Shown here in pieces: positions 18,701-28,100 of a stretch of 64,000 bases of DNA. Source of the DNA: Noviherbaspirillum soli (GTDB taxonomy: Bacteria > Pseudomonadota > Gammaproteobacteria > Burkholderiales > Burkholderiaceae_D); assembly GCF_015352955.1 (NCBI RefSeq), contig NZ_JACYOX010000002.1, forward strand, positions 339,234 through 403,233, given 5' to 3'. The position numbers and the translations under genes were made by a program. The notes below the pieces were generated by a model that saw only the letters and a program-made list of their open reading frames with translations, was not told the DNA's origin and searched no databases. Numbering within the stretch: the stretch's first letter is position 1; the number at the start of each line of letters is the position of its first letter.

Positions 18701-18921
18701 CCGTCGGCGCCGTTCAGCTCCTGCTCGATCAGGCTGGTCACGCTTTCGTCCAGCGTCGAGGCCGATGCGCCGGGATAGGTGGCGGTGATCACGATCTGCG
18801 GCGGCGCGATCGTCGGGTACTGGGAGATCGGCAGCGTGCGCATCGACAGCAGACCTGCCAGCATGATGAACAGCGCGATCACCCAGGCAAAGACCGGGCG
18901 GTCAATAAAAAACTTGGCCAT
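15769..18921 (-). CDS. RND multidrug efflux pump, inner-membrane subunit (AcrB/MexB type)
   Basis: A 1050-residue HAE-1 family proton-driven exporter. It starts MAKFFIDRPVFAWVIALFIM. The proton-relay aspartates fall at residues 407 and 408 (LVDDAIVVVEN), exactly the AcrB numbering, and the partner lysine is in GLSAKNAIL of the tenth helix with an arginine in RFRPIIMTS. Large periplasmic porter and docking loops are present and the length is normal. Neighbours are the adaptor upstream (12 bases away) and the outer-membrane factor downstream (overlapping), so the full AcrA-AcrB-OprM set is made from one transcript. Substrates are likely broad: dyes, detergents, antibiotics (family knowledge). 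Confidence 0.96.
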   Translation of the reverse strand: MAKFFIDRPVFAWVIALFIMLAGLLSMRTLPISQYPTIAPPQIVITATYPGASASTLDESVTSLIEQELNGADGLQYIESQSQSNGQTQVTATFLPGTNPDLAAVDVQNRMKRVEPRLPESVKQQGVQVTKSRANFLLFTTLASTDGRLDPIALGDYLSRNVLNEIRRVPGVGQAQLFGTERAMRIWIDPAKLVGYKLSTADVSNAIRAQNAQVASGTLGDLPAPNRQQIAAQVVVSGQLTSPEQFGEIVLRANPDGSTVRLRDVATIEIGGQAYATAARLDGKPTAAIGVQLSPTANALQTADLVKAKMAELSKFFPPGVKYEIPYDTSTFVKISIEEVVKTLVEAVILVFLVMYLFLQNFRYTLIPTIVVPVALLGTFATMAAFGYSINVLTMFGMVLAIGILVDDAIVVVENVERIMSEEGLSPRDATRKAMGQITGAIIGITLVLVAVFIPMAFFGGAVGAIYRQFTVSMVSSMMFSALLALTLTPALCATILKPVEKGHHVEKRGFFGWFNRGFGRTATRYQGFVGRMLTKAGRYMLVYGAILLCVGLLYARLPTSFLPAEDQGYAVTNIQLPPGASAARTEQVITQVEDYYMKQKDLAHIVAVRGFSFSGSGQNAGLAFTPLKHWDERKGEEHSVNAFVGRAFGALSQIKDAIIFPVNPPPIPELGNATGFTFRLQDRAGLGHDALLAARNQLLGMAAQSKVLAGVRPEGLEDTPQLRVNVDRDKANALGVSFADINATLTTAFGSSYINDFPNAGRLQRVIVQADAEDRLQPEDIGQLYAKNSAGDMVPFSAFSSTSWNTGPVQLNRYNGYPAMKLAGNAAPGRSTGDALAEMERLASQLPTGFGYEWTGQSLEEKTSGSQAPALFALSLLAVFLVLAALYESTSIPLAVILVVPLGLLGALLGATMRDMPNDVYFKVGLIAIIGLSAKNAILIIEFAKDLQAEGMSLIDATLEAVHLRFRPIIMTSLAFILGVLPLVVASGAGSASQRAIGTGVMGGMITATVLAVFLVPVFFVVVRSLFKGSKRQREFYASHRIHTHEEQL

Positions 18922-18933
18922 GTGGCGGCTTCC

Positions 18934-20154
18934 TTATTTCTGGTTGGCTGCGGCTGCCGGGCCGGCTGGGGCAGCACTGGCAGCGGCAACGGGCGTGCCG
19001 GCCACGCCGGCGGGCTTCCAGGGAACGCCCTTGGCCGGCGCGCCGGGCTTGACCTTCTGCAGGCCTTCGACGATGACGACATCGCCTTCCTTCAGGCCTT
19101 CGGTGACGATCCACTTGTTGCCCTGCACGCTGCCGGTCTTGATCGGACGCGGCGCCACCTTGCCGTCGGCGGCTATGGTCATCACCGACGCGCCGTTGTT
19201 GTCGCGCTGGACCGCCTGCTGCGGCACCGTGATGGCCGACTCGGCAACCGCCTGCTCCAGCCGCGCCCGCACATACATGCCGGGCAGCAGGAAGCGTTCG
19301 GGATTGGGCACCAGCGCGCGCAACGTGATGGCGCCCGAGCTCTGGTCCACCGCCAGGTCCGAGAACAGCAGCTTGCCGGTGCGCGGGTAGGGCGTGCCAT
19401 CTTCCATCACCAGCGACACGCTGGCCTCGTCCTTGCCGACGGTTTTCAGCTTGCCGGCCGCCAGCGCCTGGCGCAGCCGCATCAGTTCGCTGGAAGACTG
19501 GGTCAGATTGACGTAGATCGGATCGAGCTGCTGGATGGTGGCCAGCGGCGTGGCTTCGCCCTGTCCGACCAGTGCGCCTTCGGTCACCTGGGCGCGGCCA
19601 ATGCGGCCGGAAATCGGCGCGGTGACGGTGGCGTAACCGAGATTGAGGCTGGCGGTCTGCTGGGTGGCGCGGGCGGCTTCCAGATCGGCCTGGGCCTGCT
19701 TCTGCGCGGCCAGCGCATCGTCATATTCCTGGCGGCTGATCGCATTGGTTTCCACCAGCGGCCGGTAGCGCTGCACCTTCAGGTTGGCCTGCGCCAGGTT
19801 GGCTTCCACGCGGGCGCGGGCGGCCTGGGCATTGGCCAGCGAGGCCTGCAGCGAGGCCGGGTCGATGCGGAACAGCACATCGCCGGCCTTGACATCGCTG
19901 CCCTCGGTGAACAGGCGCTTCTGCACGATGCCGGGCACCCGGGCGCGCACTTGCGCGGTGCGGGTGGCTTCCAGCCGGCCCGGCAATTCATTGGTGATGG
20001 CGATGCGCTCGGGGGCGACGGTGACGACCGACACCTCGGGCGGCGGCATGGCCGCCGGCTGGGCCTGGGCATCGGCCTTCTTGTCACCGCAGGCGCCCAG
20101 CGCCAGCAGCGCCAGGGAGGCGGCTGCCCAGGAGGAACGTTGGAAAGCTGTCAT
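18934..20154 (-). CDS. RND efflux periplasmic adaptor (AcrA/MexA type lipoprotein)
   Basis: A 406-residue membrane-fusion protein linking the pump to the outer-membrane channel. The signal peptide ends in the lipobox LGAC (cysteine near 22). A barrel-lipoyl-hairpin order is visible: the first lipoyl half around VRARVPGIVQKRLFTEG, a coiled-coil hairpin at about 100-170, the second half at TVTAPISGRIGRAQVTEGALV, then beta-barrel and MP domains. The Ala/Pro-rich tail is typical. The ATG at 20154 is chosen because the signal peptide begins there; the frame is open to 20280 but the extra residues lack homology. It is the first gene of the operon, driven from the region shared with the divergent TetR gene. 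Confidence 0.94.
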   Translation of the reverse strand: MTAFQRSSWAAASLALLALGACGDKKADAQAQPAAMPPPEVSVVTVAPERIAITNELPGRLEATRTAQVRARVPGIVQKRLFTEGSDVKAGDVLFRIDPASLQASLANAQAARARVEANLAQANLKVQRYRPLVETNAISRQEYDDALAAQKQAQADLEAARATQQTASLNLGYATVTAPISGRIGRAQVTEGALVGQGEATPLATIQQLDPIYVNLTQSSSELMRLRQALAAGKLKTVGKDEASVSLVMEDGTPYPRTGKLLFSDLAVDQSSGAITLRALVPNPERFLLPGMYVRARLEQAVAESAITVPQQAVQRDNNGASVMTIAADGKVAPRPIKTGSVQGNKWIVTEGLKEGDVVIVEGLQKVKPGAPAKGVPWKPAGVAGTPVAAASAAPAGPAAAANQK

Positions 20155-20290
20155 GGAAATCTCACACAAAAGGACCGCGCTGGCACACGGCGGGTTGTCA
20201 TTGGAAACAGTGGATAAGGAATACGGGTAACGGTGCGATGAACAGTGCTTGGTAACGAAAACCGTCAATGTGGCCGTCAAAGTCTGCTAG

Positions 20291-20317
20291 TATATATACA
20301 TTCATGAATGTATGTAT
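20291..20317. promoter_or_regulatory. Palindromic operator between TetR gene and RND operon
   Basis: A perfect 16-base palindrome, TACATTCATGAATGTA (20297-20312), extends with few mismatches to about 26 bases. It is very similar to the published AcrR operator of E. coli. It sits between the divergent adaptor and TetR starts, where binding could block both promoters. Confidence 0.75.
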
Positions 20318-20386
20318 GACGCGCCGGTGAAGTTTTTTTATCCTGCAATGGAAATTCATCAACGGTACGTCTCCCACCGGACCATC

Positions 20387-21031
20387 ATGGCCAGATCAAC
20401 CAAGGAAGAAGCCCTCGAAACCCGCAACCGCATCCTCGATGCGGCCGAGGAAGTATTCCATGCCAATGGCGTGTCGCGCACCTCGCTGGCGGACGTGGCG
20501 CAGGCAGCCAACGTTACCCGCGGCGCGATCTACTGGCACTTCAAGAACAAGGGCGACCTGTTCGACGCAATGTGCGAGCGGGTGCGGCTGCCGATGGAGG
20601 AAATGGCAGCCGCCGGCCTGGATGACCGGGAAGCCGATCCGCTGGGACAGTTGCGCAAGACCATCCTGTTCGTGTTCAACGACGTGCGGCACAATCCGCA
20701 TTCGCGCAAGGTGCTGGGCATCGTGTTTCACAAATGCGAGTTCGTGGAGGCAGCCGGACCCATCATCGAGCGCCAGCAGGATGTGTTCCTGAAAGGCCGC
20801 AGCGACCTGCGCCGCATCCTCGACAATGCAGTGGCCAGGGCACAGCTTCCCGCCGACCTCGACACCGAACTGGCCAGCATCATGATGCAGGCGCAGATCG
20901 ACGGCCTGATCAATATCAGTCTTTTCACGCCGGACAGCGCCGACTTCGACGCCCATGCCGAACGCATGGTGGATGCCGCCATCGAGATGCTGCGCTGCGC
21001 GCCATCGCTGCGCGCAAGCCGCGGCGCATAA
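20387..21031 (+). CDS. TetR family repressor of the RND pump (AcrR/TtgR type)
   Basis: A 214-residue TetR-family regulator. The N-terminal helix-turn-helix reads ILDAAEEVFHANGVSRTSLADVAQAANVTRGAIYWHFKNKGDLF in order, ending in the Y-W-H-F-K-N-K recognition motif typical of AcrR/TtgR. The remainder is the ligand-binding domain. The ATG at 20387 (MARSTKEEALETR) matches the AcrR N-terminus; an open frame from 20312 would start inside the operator. Divergent from the pump operon, with the palindrome in between, it very likely represses both and is released by pump substrates. Confidence 0.92.
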   Translation: MARSTKEEALETRNRILDAAEEVFHANGVSRTSLADVAQAANVTRGAIYWHFKNKGDLFDAMCERVRLPMEEMAAAGLDDREADPLGQLRKTILFVFNDVRHNPHSRKVLGIVFHKCEFVEAAGPIIERQQDVFLKGRSDLRRILDNAVARAQLPADLDTELASIMMQAQIDGLINISLFTPDSADFDAHAERMVDAAIEMLRCAPSLRASRGA

Positions 21032-21204
21032 GCGCCCCGGTTCCGCCGTCCCTTTTTCCATGCAGTGCATGCGCTGCCCTCTCGGGGCCGGTGACGCGCG
21101 GGCGCGCGTGGTTCGATACAGCCGCTTGAGCGGTCCCAAGGCAGCGCCGGCGGCCAGGCTTTACTGTCGCTTTCCTCATCTATCCGGAAGCAGGAAAGGC
21201 CGCC

Positions 21205-24200
21205 ATGCATCAAGCAACCGCATTTTATTCCGATGGGCTGGATGCCATTGCCGAGTTTCTCGCATGCTCCAGGCCGGCCGCCGACGGCATGGCCGCCGTC
21301 TATCAGGAGCAAGGCCAATGGCACAGTGCCATGCATCAGTTGGCACGCTGGAGCCCGGAACACGGCACGGTCAGCGGCGATGAAGCGGCACTGTGCATCA
21401 GTGTCAGCGAAACTACATGGAACAGGCTATACGCCGCCGCGCTCAGCATCGGCCGCGCTGCCGCGCCAGATGCAATCGGTATGGCGGCACGGGGCGTTGG
21501 CGGCATGCTGGCCGAGCTCTCTGCCGTGCCGCTGCTGGCCGATGCCCTGGAGCCTTGCGCCATGCATCCCTTGCCACGCAGTGATGATGTGGACGCAGCG
21601 CGGCAAGAGGGGCCGTGGCTGCAACTGGCCTGGCCGCCACTGGAGAAGCTGCTGCTGCGGGACCGCTTGCTGGAACCGGATGCCAGGCGATCGAGGCTGA
21701 CGGTCCGGACGATGCCGCAAAGCTGCGCGCAGCTCGATGCCGAGACGCTGGTCGATGGCTTCATCCTGGATGCGCCGGGGCAGCCGCCGCAGCTCGTTTG
21801 CGCGCCCGCCTGGCACCGCCGCATTTCGGAAGAGCTGGGCCGCCATTTCAATGCATCGGCGCTCCTGCTGTTCCGGCTTATGTTTCACAGCGCCAGCCAG
21901 GGCTGGGGATGGGATGCCGATTCGGCGCAGTGCCGCGGCCTGGCGGAACTGATGGCGCAGGCGGAAGAGGTGGGCCTGACCGAATTCCATGGCTTGAGCG
22001 AAACCTGCATGCTGCTCGGCAGCGCGGTCGACAAGGCCGCTGGCGGCGACGTTCCGGAAGGCGAGCCGTTGGCTGCCGCGCTATTGGCGTACGCAGTGAA
22101 CAGGGTGGCCGCATTGTGGCCGCCGGCCTTCCTGCATCCGCGCCATCCTTCTGCCCGGCTGATGGCGGGATGGATGGCACAGGTGGACGACATGGCGCAG
22201 GTTGCGCCGGATGCCCTGCTGGGGCCAGGAGTCAGGATAGGCAGGGGCAGCGTGATCGAAAGCGGCGCGATCATTCATGGCGGCGCTGACGTCGGCGCCG
22301 GCGTGGTCATCCCGGAGGGTGTCGTGGTGGCTGTCGGCGCCCGGGTCGCGCGCCTGGCGCTGGAGGAGGTTGCGCTTCCGCCGGGCACCCTGCTGTGCGG
22401 CAGCGCACGCCTGCAGCGCGGAGCGCGCCTGGGCAGGCAGGTCACGCTGGGCGCCGATGTGGAGATCGGGACCGGCGTGCACTTGCCTGACGGCATTGTA
22501 GTTGCCGAACAGGCACGGGTGCGGCGGCTATACCTGGGCCGCGGCGTCGCTCTGCCGCTGGGCACCCGGATCGAGGGCAGCCTGTCCCTGGGAAGCCGCA
22601 GCAGCATCGGGGCAGGGGTCTGTTTCGGCGCCGGCGTGGAAGTCGGTGCCGAGGCAGAGATAGGCGACGGGCTTTATTTGCCGCGCGGCGTCGTGGTCGC
22701 CGCCGGCGCCCGGGTAGATTGCTGCGACATCGCCTCCAGCGCCAGCATGCCGCCCGGCACCGTGCTGCATGGCGACCTCACGTTGCGCAGGAACGCCGTG
22801 GTCGGCATCGCCGTGGTATTCGGCGGCGGCGCCGATGTCGGCCCAGACGTGGTCGTTCCGGCTGGCGTAACGGTGATGGAGGGGGCGCGGATCGAGCGGC
22901 TGCACCTGAATGGATGCCGGCTGCCCCAGCAGACGATGATAGGCGGCAGCCTGACATTGGGGCGCCGCTGCGAGGTCGGGCGCAACGTGGTGTTTGAAGG
23001 CGACAACCGCATCGGGCCGGGGGTACAGCTGCCAGCCGGCCTGCATGTCGCCGAAGCCGCCCGGATCGACCACCTGCGGCTCAATGCGCCCCTGCCGGCG
23101 GGTACTGTCGTCCGCGGCAATCTCGTCCTCGGACCGAATGCAAAAGTGGGACGCGGCGTGGCGCTGGGTGCAGATGTCACTCTTCGCGCCAGCATTCCGG
23201 ATGGCTTCTCGGTCGGTGCCGGCGCTATCGTGCGTCAGTGCGATGTGGCCGGCGCGCGGCTGGGACGGGGCACGCGCATCGATGGCGACCTTTACCTTGC
23301 CAGTGGCGTGGAGCTCGGCGATGGCACGCTGTTCGAACACGGGGTTCACATCGAAGCTGCCTGCCGGATTCCCGATGGACTGGTATTCCGGGCCGGGGCC
23401 CGGGTGCGCTGCTTCGAGCTGGCGCCAGGCGTGACACTGCCTGCCGGGACCCGGATTGGCGGAAGCCTGCGCCTGAGGCAGGGCGTGCATGTCGGTCCGG
23501 GCGTCGAGTTTGGCGATGATGTGGAAGTCGGGCCGGGAGTGTGGATCCCGGCCGGTGCGCGCATCGCCGACCAGGCACGCATCACCCAGTTCGATATCGC
23601 GCCGGATGTGCGCCTGCCGGCATGCCTGCATCTGCACGGCAATGCCGTCATCGGCGCCGGCGCCTGCATAGGCGAGCACGCGATGCTGGGGCGTGACGTG
23701 GTGATTGGCCCGGGCGTGAGGCTGCCTGCGGGCGTGATCCTGTGCGACGGCGCTTGCCTGACTGATCTGCGCCTGGGCGAAGGCGTAGTGCTGCCACAGG
23801 GAAGCCGTGTCGGCGGCAACCTGGTCGTCCGGCGTGGCGCCATGCTTGGCAGTGATATCGAATTTGGTCACGGCGTGGAAATCGGGCCGTACGTATGTCT
23901 CCCGGACAGCCTGCAAGTGGCGCCTGGCGCCAACGTGCGCGAGGTCCACATTTCCGGCGATGTGCAGCTGCCGCCCGGCACCCGCATATATGGCGACCTG
24001 CGGATTTCCCGCGGCGTGACGGTAGGTCGGCAGGTGGCATTCGGCCCCGACGCCCGGCTGGGGCCGGGCGTTGTCATACCGGATGGCGCCATCATCGGCA
24101 GCGGCGCCCGCATCGACCGCCTGCAGGTTGCCGGCAATGCCGCTCTGGGCCGCGAGATTGTCTTCACCGGGAATGCCGTGATCCGGTCGAGCGCCTTGAT

Positions 24201-24774
24201 CGGCGATGGGGTGCTGCTGGGTAAGGACGTCGTGATCGGACCGCGTGTGCGTCTTCCCGATGGCGTTGCGGTGGCGGACGGCGCCCGCGTGCGCCGCTTC
24301 TGCGTCGGTCCGCGCGTGAGTCTGCCGGCAATGTTCATTGTCGGAGGCGACCTGTGCCTGGGCCAGGGGGCCGTGGTCGGCTACGGTGCGCGCCTTGGCG
24401 CCGGTGTCCGGGTGGCGCCAGGCGCAGTGATCTACGACCATGCTGAACTGCCGGCGGGCACGCAAGTGGCGACAGTGACATCCGTGCAGCACGGCGTTCC
24501 GGTCGCACCGCCGCCTGATGCTAGCTTGCCCGTCTGGCAGGCCTACATGGCGCAATTGTCGCTCAACACACGACATGAGGCGCCGTTACTGGACGCACAA
24601 GCGCCTGACCTTTCCATGGCCCCGGCCCAGCTCATCCCATCCCGGCAGGCTGATGCCGAGCTGGCGCAGGCCTCCCAGCCGCGGCCGGCGTCTGCCCCCA
24701 TCGCGATACCCGCCGCTGGCCCAGCCTATCCGGCGCACGCGCCCGGTTTTCGGCCACTTTCGCCATTTGGATGA
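21205..24774 (+). CDS. Giant left-handed beta-helix (hexapeptide) repeat protein, unknown function
   Basis: A 1189-residue protein not recognised as any named family beyond hexapeptide repeats. Residues 1-330 are helical-looking and unique. Residues about 335-1095 form a continuous hexapeptide beta-helix organised into roughly twelve super-repeats of 59 residues. Each begins with L-P-x-G-T, continues through V-G-x-G-V and V-x-I-G-P-G-V steps to I-P-x-G, and ends with G-A-R-V-x-x-L-x-L. Residues 1100-1189 are a Pro/Ala/Gln-rich tail. No signal peptide, membrane helix or acyltransferase catalytic histidine pattern is evident. The start has AGGAAAGG five bases upstream. Acyltransferases with this fold have only 5-10 coils, so this is far larger; a structural, scaffold or surface role is only inference. 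It appears monocistronic. Confidence 0.8.
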   Translation: MHQATAFYSDGLDAIAEFLACSRPAADGMAAVYQEQGQWHSAMHQLARWSPEHGTVSGDEAALCISVSETTWNRLYAAALSIGRAAAPDAIGMAARGVGGMLAELSAVPLLADALEPCAMHPLPRSDDVDAARQEGPWLQLAWPPLEKLLLRDRLLEPDARRSRLTVRTMPQSCAQLDAETLVDGFILDAPGQPPQLVCAPAWHRRISEELGRHFNASALLLFRLMFHSASQGWGWDADSAQCRGLAELMAQAEEVGLTEFHGLSETCMLLGSAVDKAAGGDVPEGEPLAAALLAYAVNRVAALWPPAFLHPRHPSARLMAGWMAQVDDMAQVAPDALLGPGVRIGRGSVIESGAIIHGGADVGAGVVIPEGVVVAVGARVARLALEEVALPPGTLLCGSARLQRGARLGRQVTLGADVEIGTGVHLPDGIVVAEQARVRRLYLGRGVALPLGTRIEGSLSLGSRSSIGAGVCFGAGVEVGAEAEIGDGLYLPRGVVVAAGARVDCCDIASSASMPPGTVLHGDLTLRRNAVVGIAVVFGGGADVGPDVVVPAGVTVMEGARIERLHLNGCRLPQQTMIGGSLTLGRRCEVGRNVVFEGDNRIGPGVQLPAGLHVAEAARIDHLRLNAPLPAGTVVRGNLVLGPNAKVGRGVALGADVTLRASIPDGFSVGAGAIVRQCDVAGARLGRGTRIDGDLYLASGVELGDGTLFEHGVHIEAACRIPDGLVFRAGARVRCFELAPGVTLPAGTRIGGSLRLRQGVHVGPGVEFGDDVEVGPGVWIPAGARIADQARITQFDIAPDVRLPACLHLHGNAVIGAGACIGEHAMLGRDVVIGPGVRLPAGVILCDGACLTDLRLGEGVVLPQGSRVGGNLVVRRGAMLGSDIEFGHGVEIGPYVCLPDSLQVAPGANVREVHISGDVQLPPGTRIYGDLRISRGVTVGRQVAFGPDARLGPGVVIPDGAIIGSGARIDRLQVAGNAALGREIVFTGNAVIRSSALIGDGVLLGKDVVIGPRVRLPDGVAVADGARVRRFCVGPRVSLPAMFIVGGDLCLGQGAVVGYGARLGAGVRVAPGAVIYDHAELPAGTQVATVTSVQHGVPVAPPPDASLPVWQAYMAQLSLNTRHEAPLLDAQAPDLSMAPAQLIPSRQADAELAQASQPRPASAPIAIPAAGPAYPAHAPGFRPLSPFG

Positions 24775-25161
24775 TCATGCGGCGGGAACAGGTGCCAACG
24801 GGTTGCCGTGTTGACTCCTGTGTACGCTGGATTCAATAGCAGAACGGTCTGCAGGACGGCTTTGCCGGCCGTCGCCGTTTTTCTGCCATTGCGCCAGGAG
24901 CGCTTGCCTTTGCCCGCCAAGCGCAGCAGCATCGCAATCCTGTTTTGCCACACCGTTTCCGTAGCGCCCGGGCGCATGCCCGCGCCGGCACCTGCCGGCA
25001 CTGCACCGGCCTTTGTCTCACCCGTCCTACCCGTCCTACCCGTCTTGCCCCGTATTGCCCCGTATTGCCTTCCTTCCCCGCCTGCGACGCAGCGCGGCAG
25101 CCCGTGGCCGGCAAGCAGCCCGCCGCGTCGATTGCCTTGATTGTTTGCCGATCGCTTCGTC
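24775..25161. other. Intergenic region before the RHS gene
   Basis: 387 bases, GC-rich, no supported ORF on either strand. It holds a short tandem-repeat tract at 25021-25067 (listed separately). No confident promoter or terminator was recognised. Confidence 0.5.
25021..25067. repeat. Short tandem repeats upstream of the RHS gene
   Basis: Three copies of a 9-base unit (CCCGTCCTA, CCCGTCCTA, CCCGTCTTG) run straight into two copies of a 10-base unit (CCCCGTATTG). The tract ends 94 bases before the RHS ATG, so copy-number change could alter leader length. Confidence 0.7.
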
Positions 25162-28100
25162 ATGCGTGCATGCCTTTGCCGGATTCTTCCGATTGCGTTG
25201 CTGCTGCTTGCCTGCGTCATTGCCCGCCACGGTTGGGCTGCCGAGCCGTCCGCCTGCGGGCCGGATGTCGCCGGCTCTCCCTGCGGCGAGGAGCAGGTCG
25301 CCGGACTGCCCGCCACCGGCGGCGCGCCGCAGGGCGTGGGCAATCCGGTCAATCTCATCACCGGCAACAAGCACCAGCGCGAAACCGACATGGCGGCGCT
25401 GCCCGGCGCACTGGGCCTGGAACTGGTCCGCCACTACAACAGCGAACTGGCGCGGCCCGGCATGCCGCTCCATGGCATCGGCCGCGGCTGGCAGTTTTCC
25501 TATGACACCCGGCTGCATGCAGAGGGCCGCGCGCTGCGGATCGTGCAGGCCGACGGCGCACGGCGCGTCTTCACGAAAAGCGCCTTGAGCGCGACGCTGT
25601 TTGCCAGCGCCAACCCGGCCGAGGGCATGGTGCGCATCGCGCGCGACGACAGCGTGCTGCATTACCGCTGGCGCTGGCCGGATGGCCGGGAGCTTGGCTT
25701 CGACCGCAACGGCCGGCTGCGGCGCATCATGCTGCCCAGCGGCGAGGCGCTGGCAATCGCGCGCCTGGCCGACGGCCGCCTTGCCACCGTCACCGATCCA
25801 CAGGGCCGCAGCCTTACCTTCCACTACCTGGCGCAGGCAGGCCTGCGGCCGGGCAGGCTGAGCGCGATCCGCCATGTGGATACCCCGGTCGGCCGTATCC
25901 TCTACGACTATGGCGACGCCACGCCGGGCGGCTTGCGCCAGCAGGCGGAAAACCTGATTGCGGTCCATCTGCCGACGCATCACGAGCCGGGCAGGCTGCG
26001 CTCGCTCGACGGCCGCGGCGATCGTCCCTCGGACTACAGCCGCAGCAGCCTGCGCCGGCGCTATCACTACGAAGACCCGCGCTTTCCCGCGTTCCTGACC
26101 GGTATTTCCGTCACCGGCGCCGGCGGCGACGATCGCCAGATCGACCAGCGTATTGCTCGCTGGGCCTACGACCGCAACGGCCTGGCGGTGCTGTCGGCCA
26201 GCGGCAAGGCGGCGCAGGACGCGGCACCGGGCAGTCAGCCGCATGCCGGCGCCGGCCTGATCATGCTGGACCGGTGCACGCCCGGCCGCACCACGCTCAC
26301 CGATGGCGACGGCCGCGTCACCATCTACCGCCATGCCATCGTCAACGGCGCCTTCCGCCTGCTGGAAGCGCGCGGCGACGGTTGCGAGGGCTGCGGTCCG
26401 GTGAATCTCCGCTACGGCTATGACAGGCTGGGACGGCTGCAGGAAGTCACGCGGCTGGATGCGCACGGCAAGCCGGTCGAAGGCCGGCGCGAGGAGCGCG
26501 ACGCTTGGGGCCGGACGTATGCCAGCAAGACCGTGCAGTATGCCCACGGCCGCGAGACCAGCCGCACCCTGGTGCTGCGCCAGCTGTACCGGCCAGCCGG
26601 CATCGCGGCTGTCGCGCCCGGGACATCGCCTGCAACATCGCTGCCGGCTAGCCAGCATGGTCCGAAGCAGGTCGCCATGCCCAGCGTGCTGGCCGGGCAC
26701 GATCACAGGACCGTCATCGAGTATAACCAGCGGCAGCAAGCGCTGGCAGTGACCGAAACCGGCTACCACCCGGCGGACGGCAGCATGCAGGCGCGCACCA
26801 CGCGTTACCGTTATGCAGAGATCGCAGGGCGCAGCCTGCTGTCGGAAATCGACGGCCCGCTGCCCAACGGCCCGGCCGGCTCGCCGGCCGACTCCGACAT
26901 CACCCGCTATGAATGGGACGCGCGGGGCGCCCATGTGCGCCGAGTCCGCCACCCGATGGGCGCCATCAGCGAGATGGACTACGACCCGCACACCGGCCGC
27001 CTCGCCGTGCTGACGCTGCGCTGGGAGCGCACGGTGCGGCAACTGCGCTATGCCTACGATCCGCTGGGGCAGGTGGAGCAGGTGCGGGAACGGGCGCTGG
27101 ATGCGGACGGCGTCACGGTGCTGGCCGAACGCGAACTGGGCCTGCGCTGGAATGCGCTGGGCCGGCCGAGCGCCCTGGTGGAAGCCGATGGCACGGTGCG
27201 CGAGCTGGAGGAAGGGGAGGTGGCTGGGACGCAGGCTTTCATGGCATCCGCAACTTCCGCGATTTCCACGATCTCCACGATCTCCACGATCTCTGCACCC
27301 TCTGCGACCTCCACAACCTCCAAAACTTCCATGACGTCAGCAGCAATGCCTGCCATAGCCGCCGCCAGGGCGCGTGCGCCATCGCTGGCAGGCGCGGCGG
27401 CCAGCCCAGCCCTTGCCGTGCCTGGCATGTTGCCTCCGGCAGGCCAGACCAACGCTTCTGTTGCCGCCCCCAACGCGCTCTGGCCGACCCAGTACGGCGA
27501 TCCACTGACCGCAGCAGCCCATGAAGCGCTGCGTTTCGACGCCAATGGCCGCTCGGCCGAACGCCGCATCGACGATTTCGGCCAGGTAGTGGCAATACGC
27601 AATCCTGGCCAAGGCTGGCAGCATGCCCGCTATGACGAAGCCGGCCGCCTGGTCGAGATCCGCGATGCGCGCGCTGCCATCACGCTGGCCCGCTACGATG
27701 CCGCTGGCCGCCTGCTGCGCGTGGAGCGGACCATGCCGGGCGAGTTGCCCGAGCAAGTGGACATTACCTGGCGCGGTCCGGAGCGTCTGACTGAAACCGT
27801 GAACATCGCCGGACATCAGACACACGCCACCCATTACCGCCACGCGCCCTGGGGCCAGGTCAGCCAGATGCAGGTGGACATCGCCGGCAGCGAGGGCGGC
27901 GCGCCGGTGCGGATGAGCCTGCAGTCACGCTACGACAGTGCCGGCCGCCTGATCTCGCGCACCCTGCCGGGCGGCGAGCGCCTGGCCTGGCGCTATTACG
28001 CCGGCGCACCATATCGCGGCCAGCAGGCAGGGATTGAGCAGATCCACTGGCCAGTCTGGCTGGATGCGCTGATGACCCGACTGCCCGAAACCTGGCTGGA

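Noticed and set aside
15775..20217. A 1480-codon open frame on the plus strand
   Set aside because: It runs antisense to the adaptor and pump genes, is His/Gln/Arg-rich and has no homology. Such frames are expected opposite GC-rich codons.
22528..24576. A 682-codon minus-strand frame inside the beta-helix gene
   Set aside because: It mirrors the repeat of the sense gene and has no independent start signal or family features.
25021..25067. Tandem repeats considered as a CRISPR array
   Set aside because: Units are 9-10 bases with no spacers between them.
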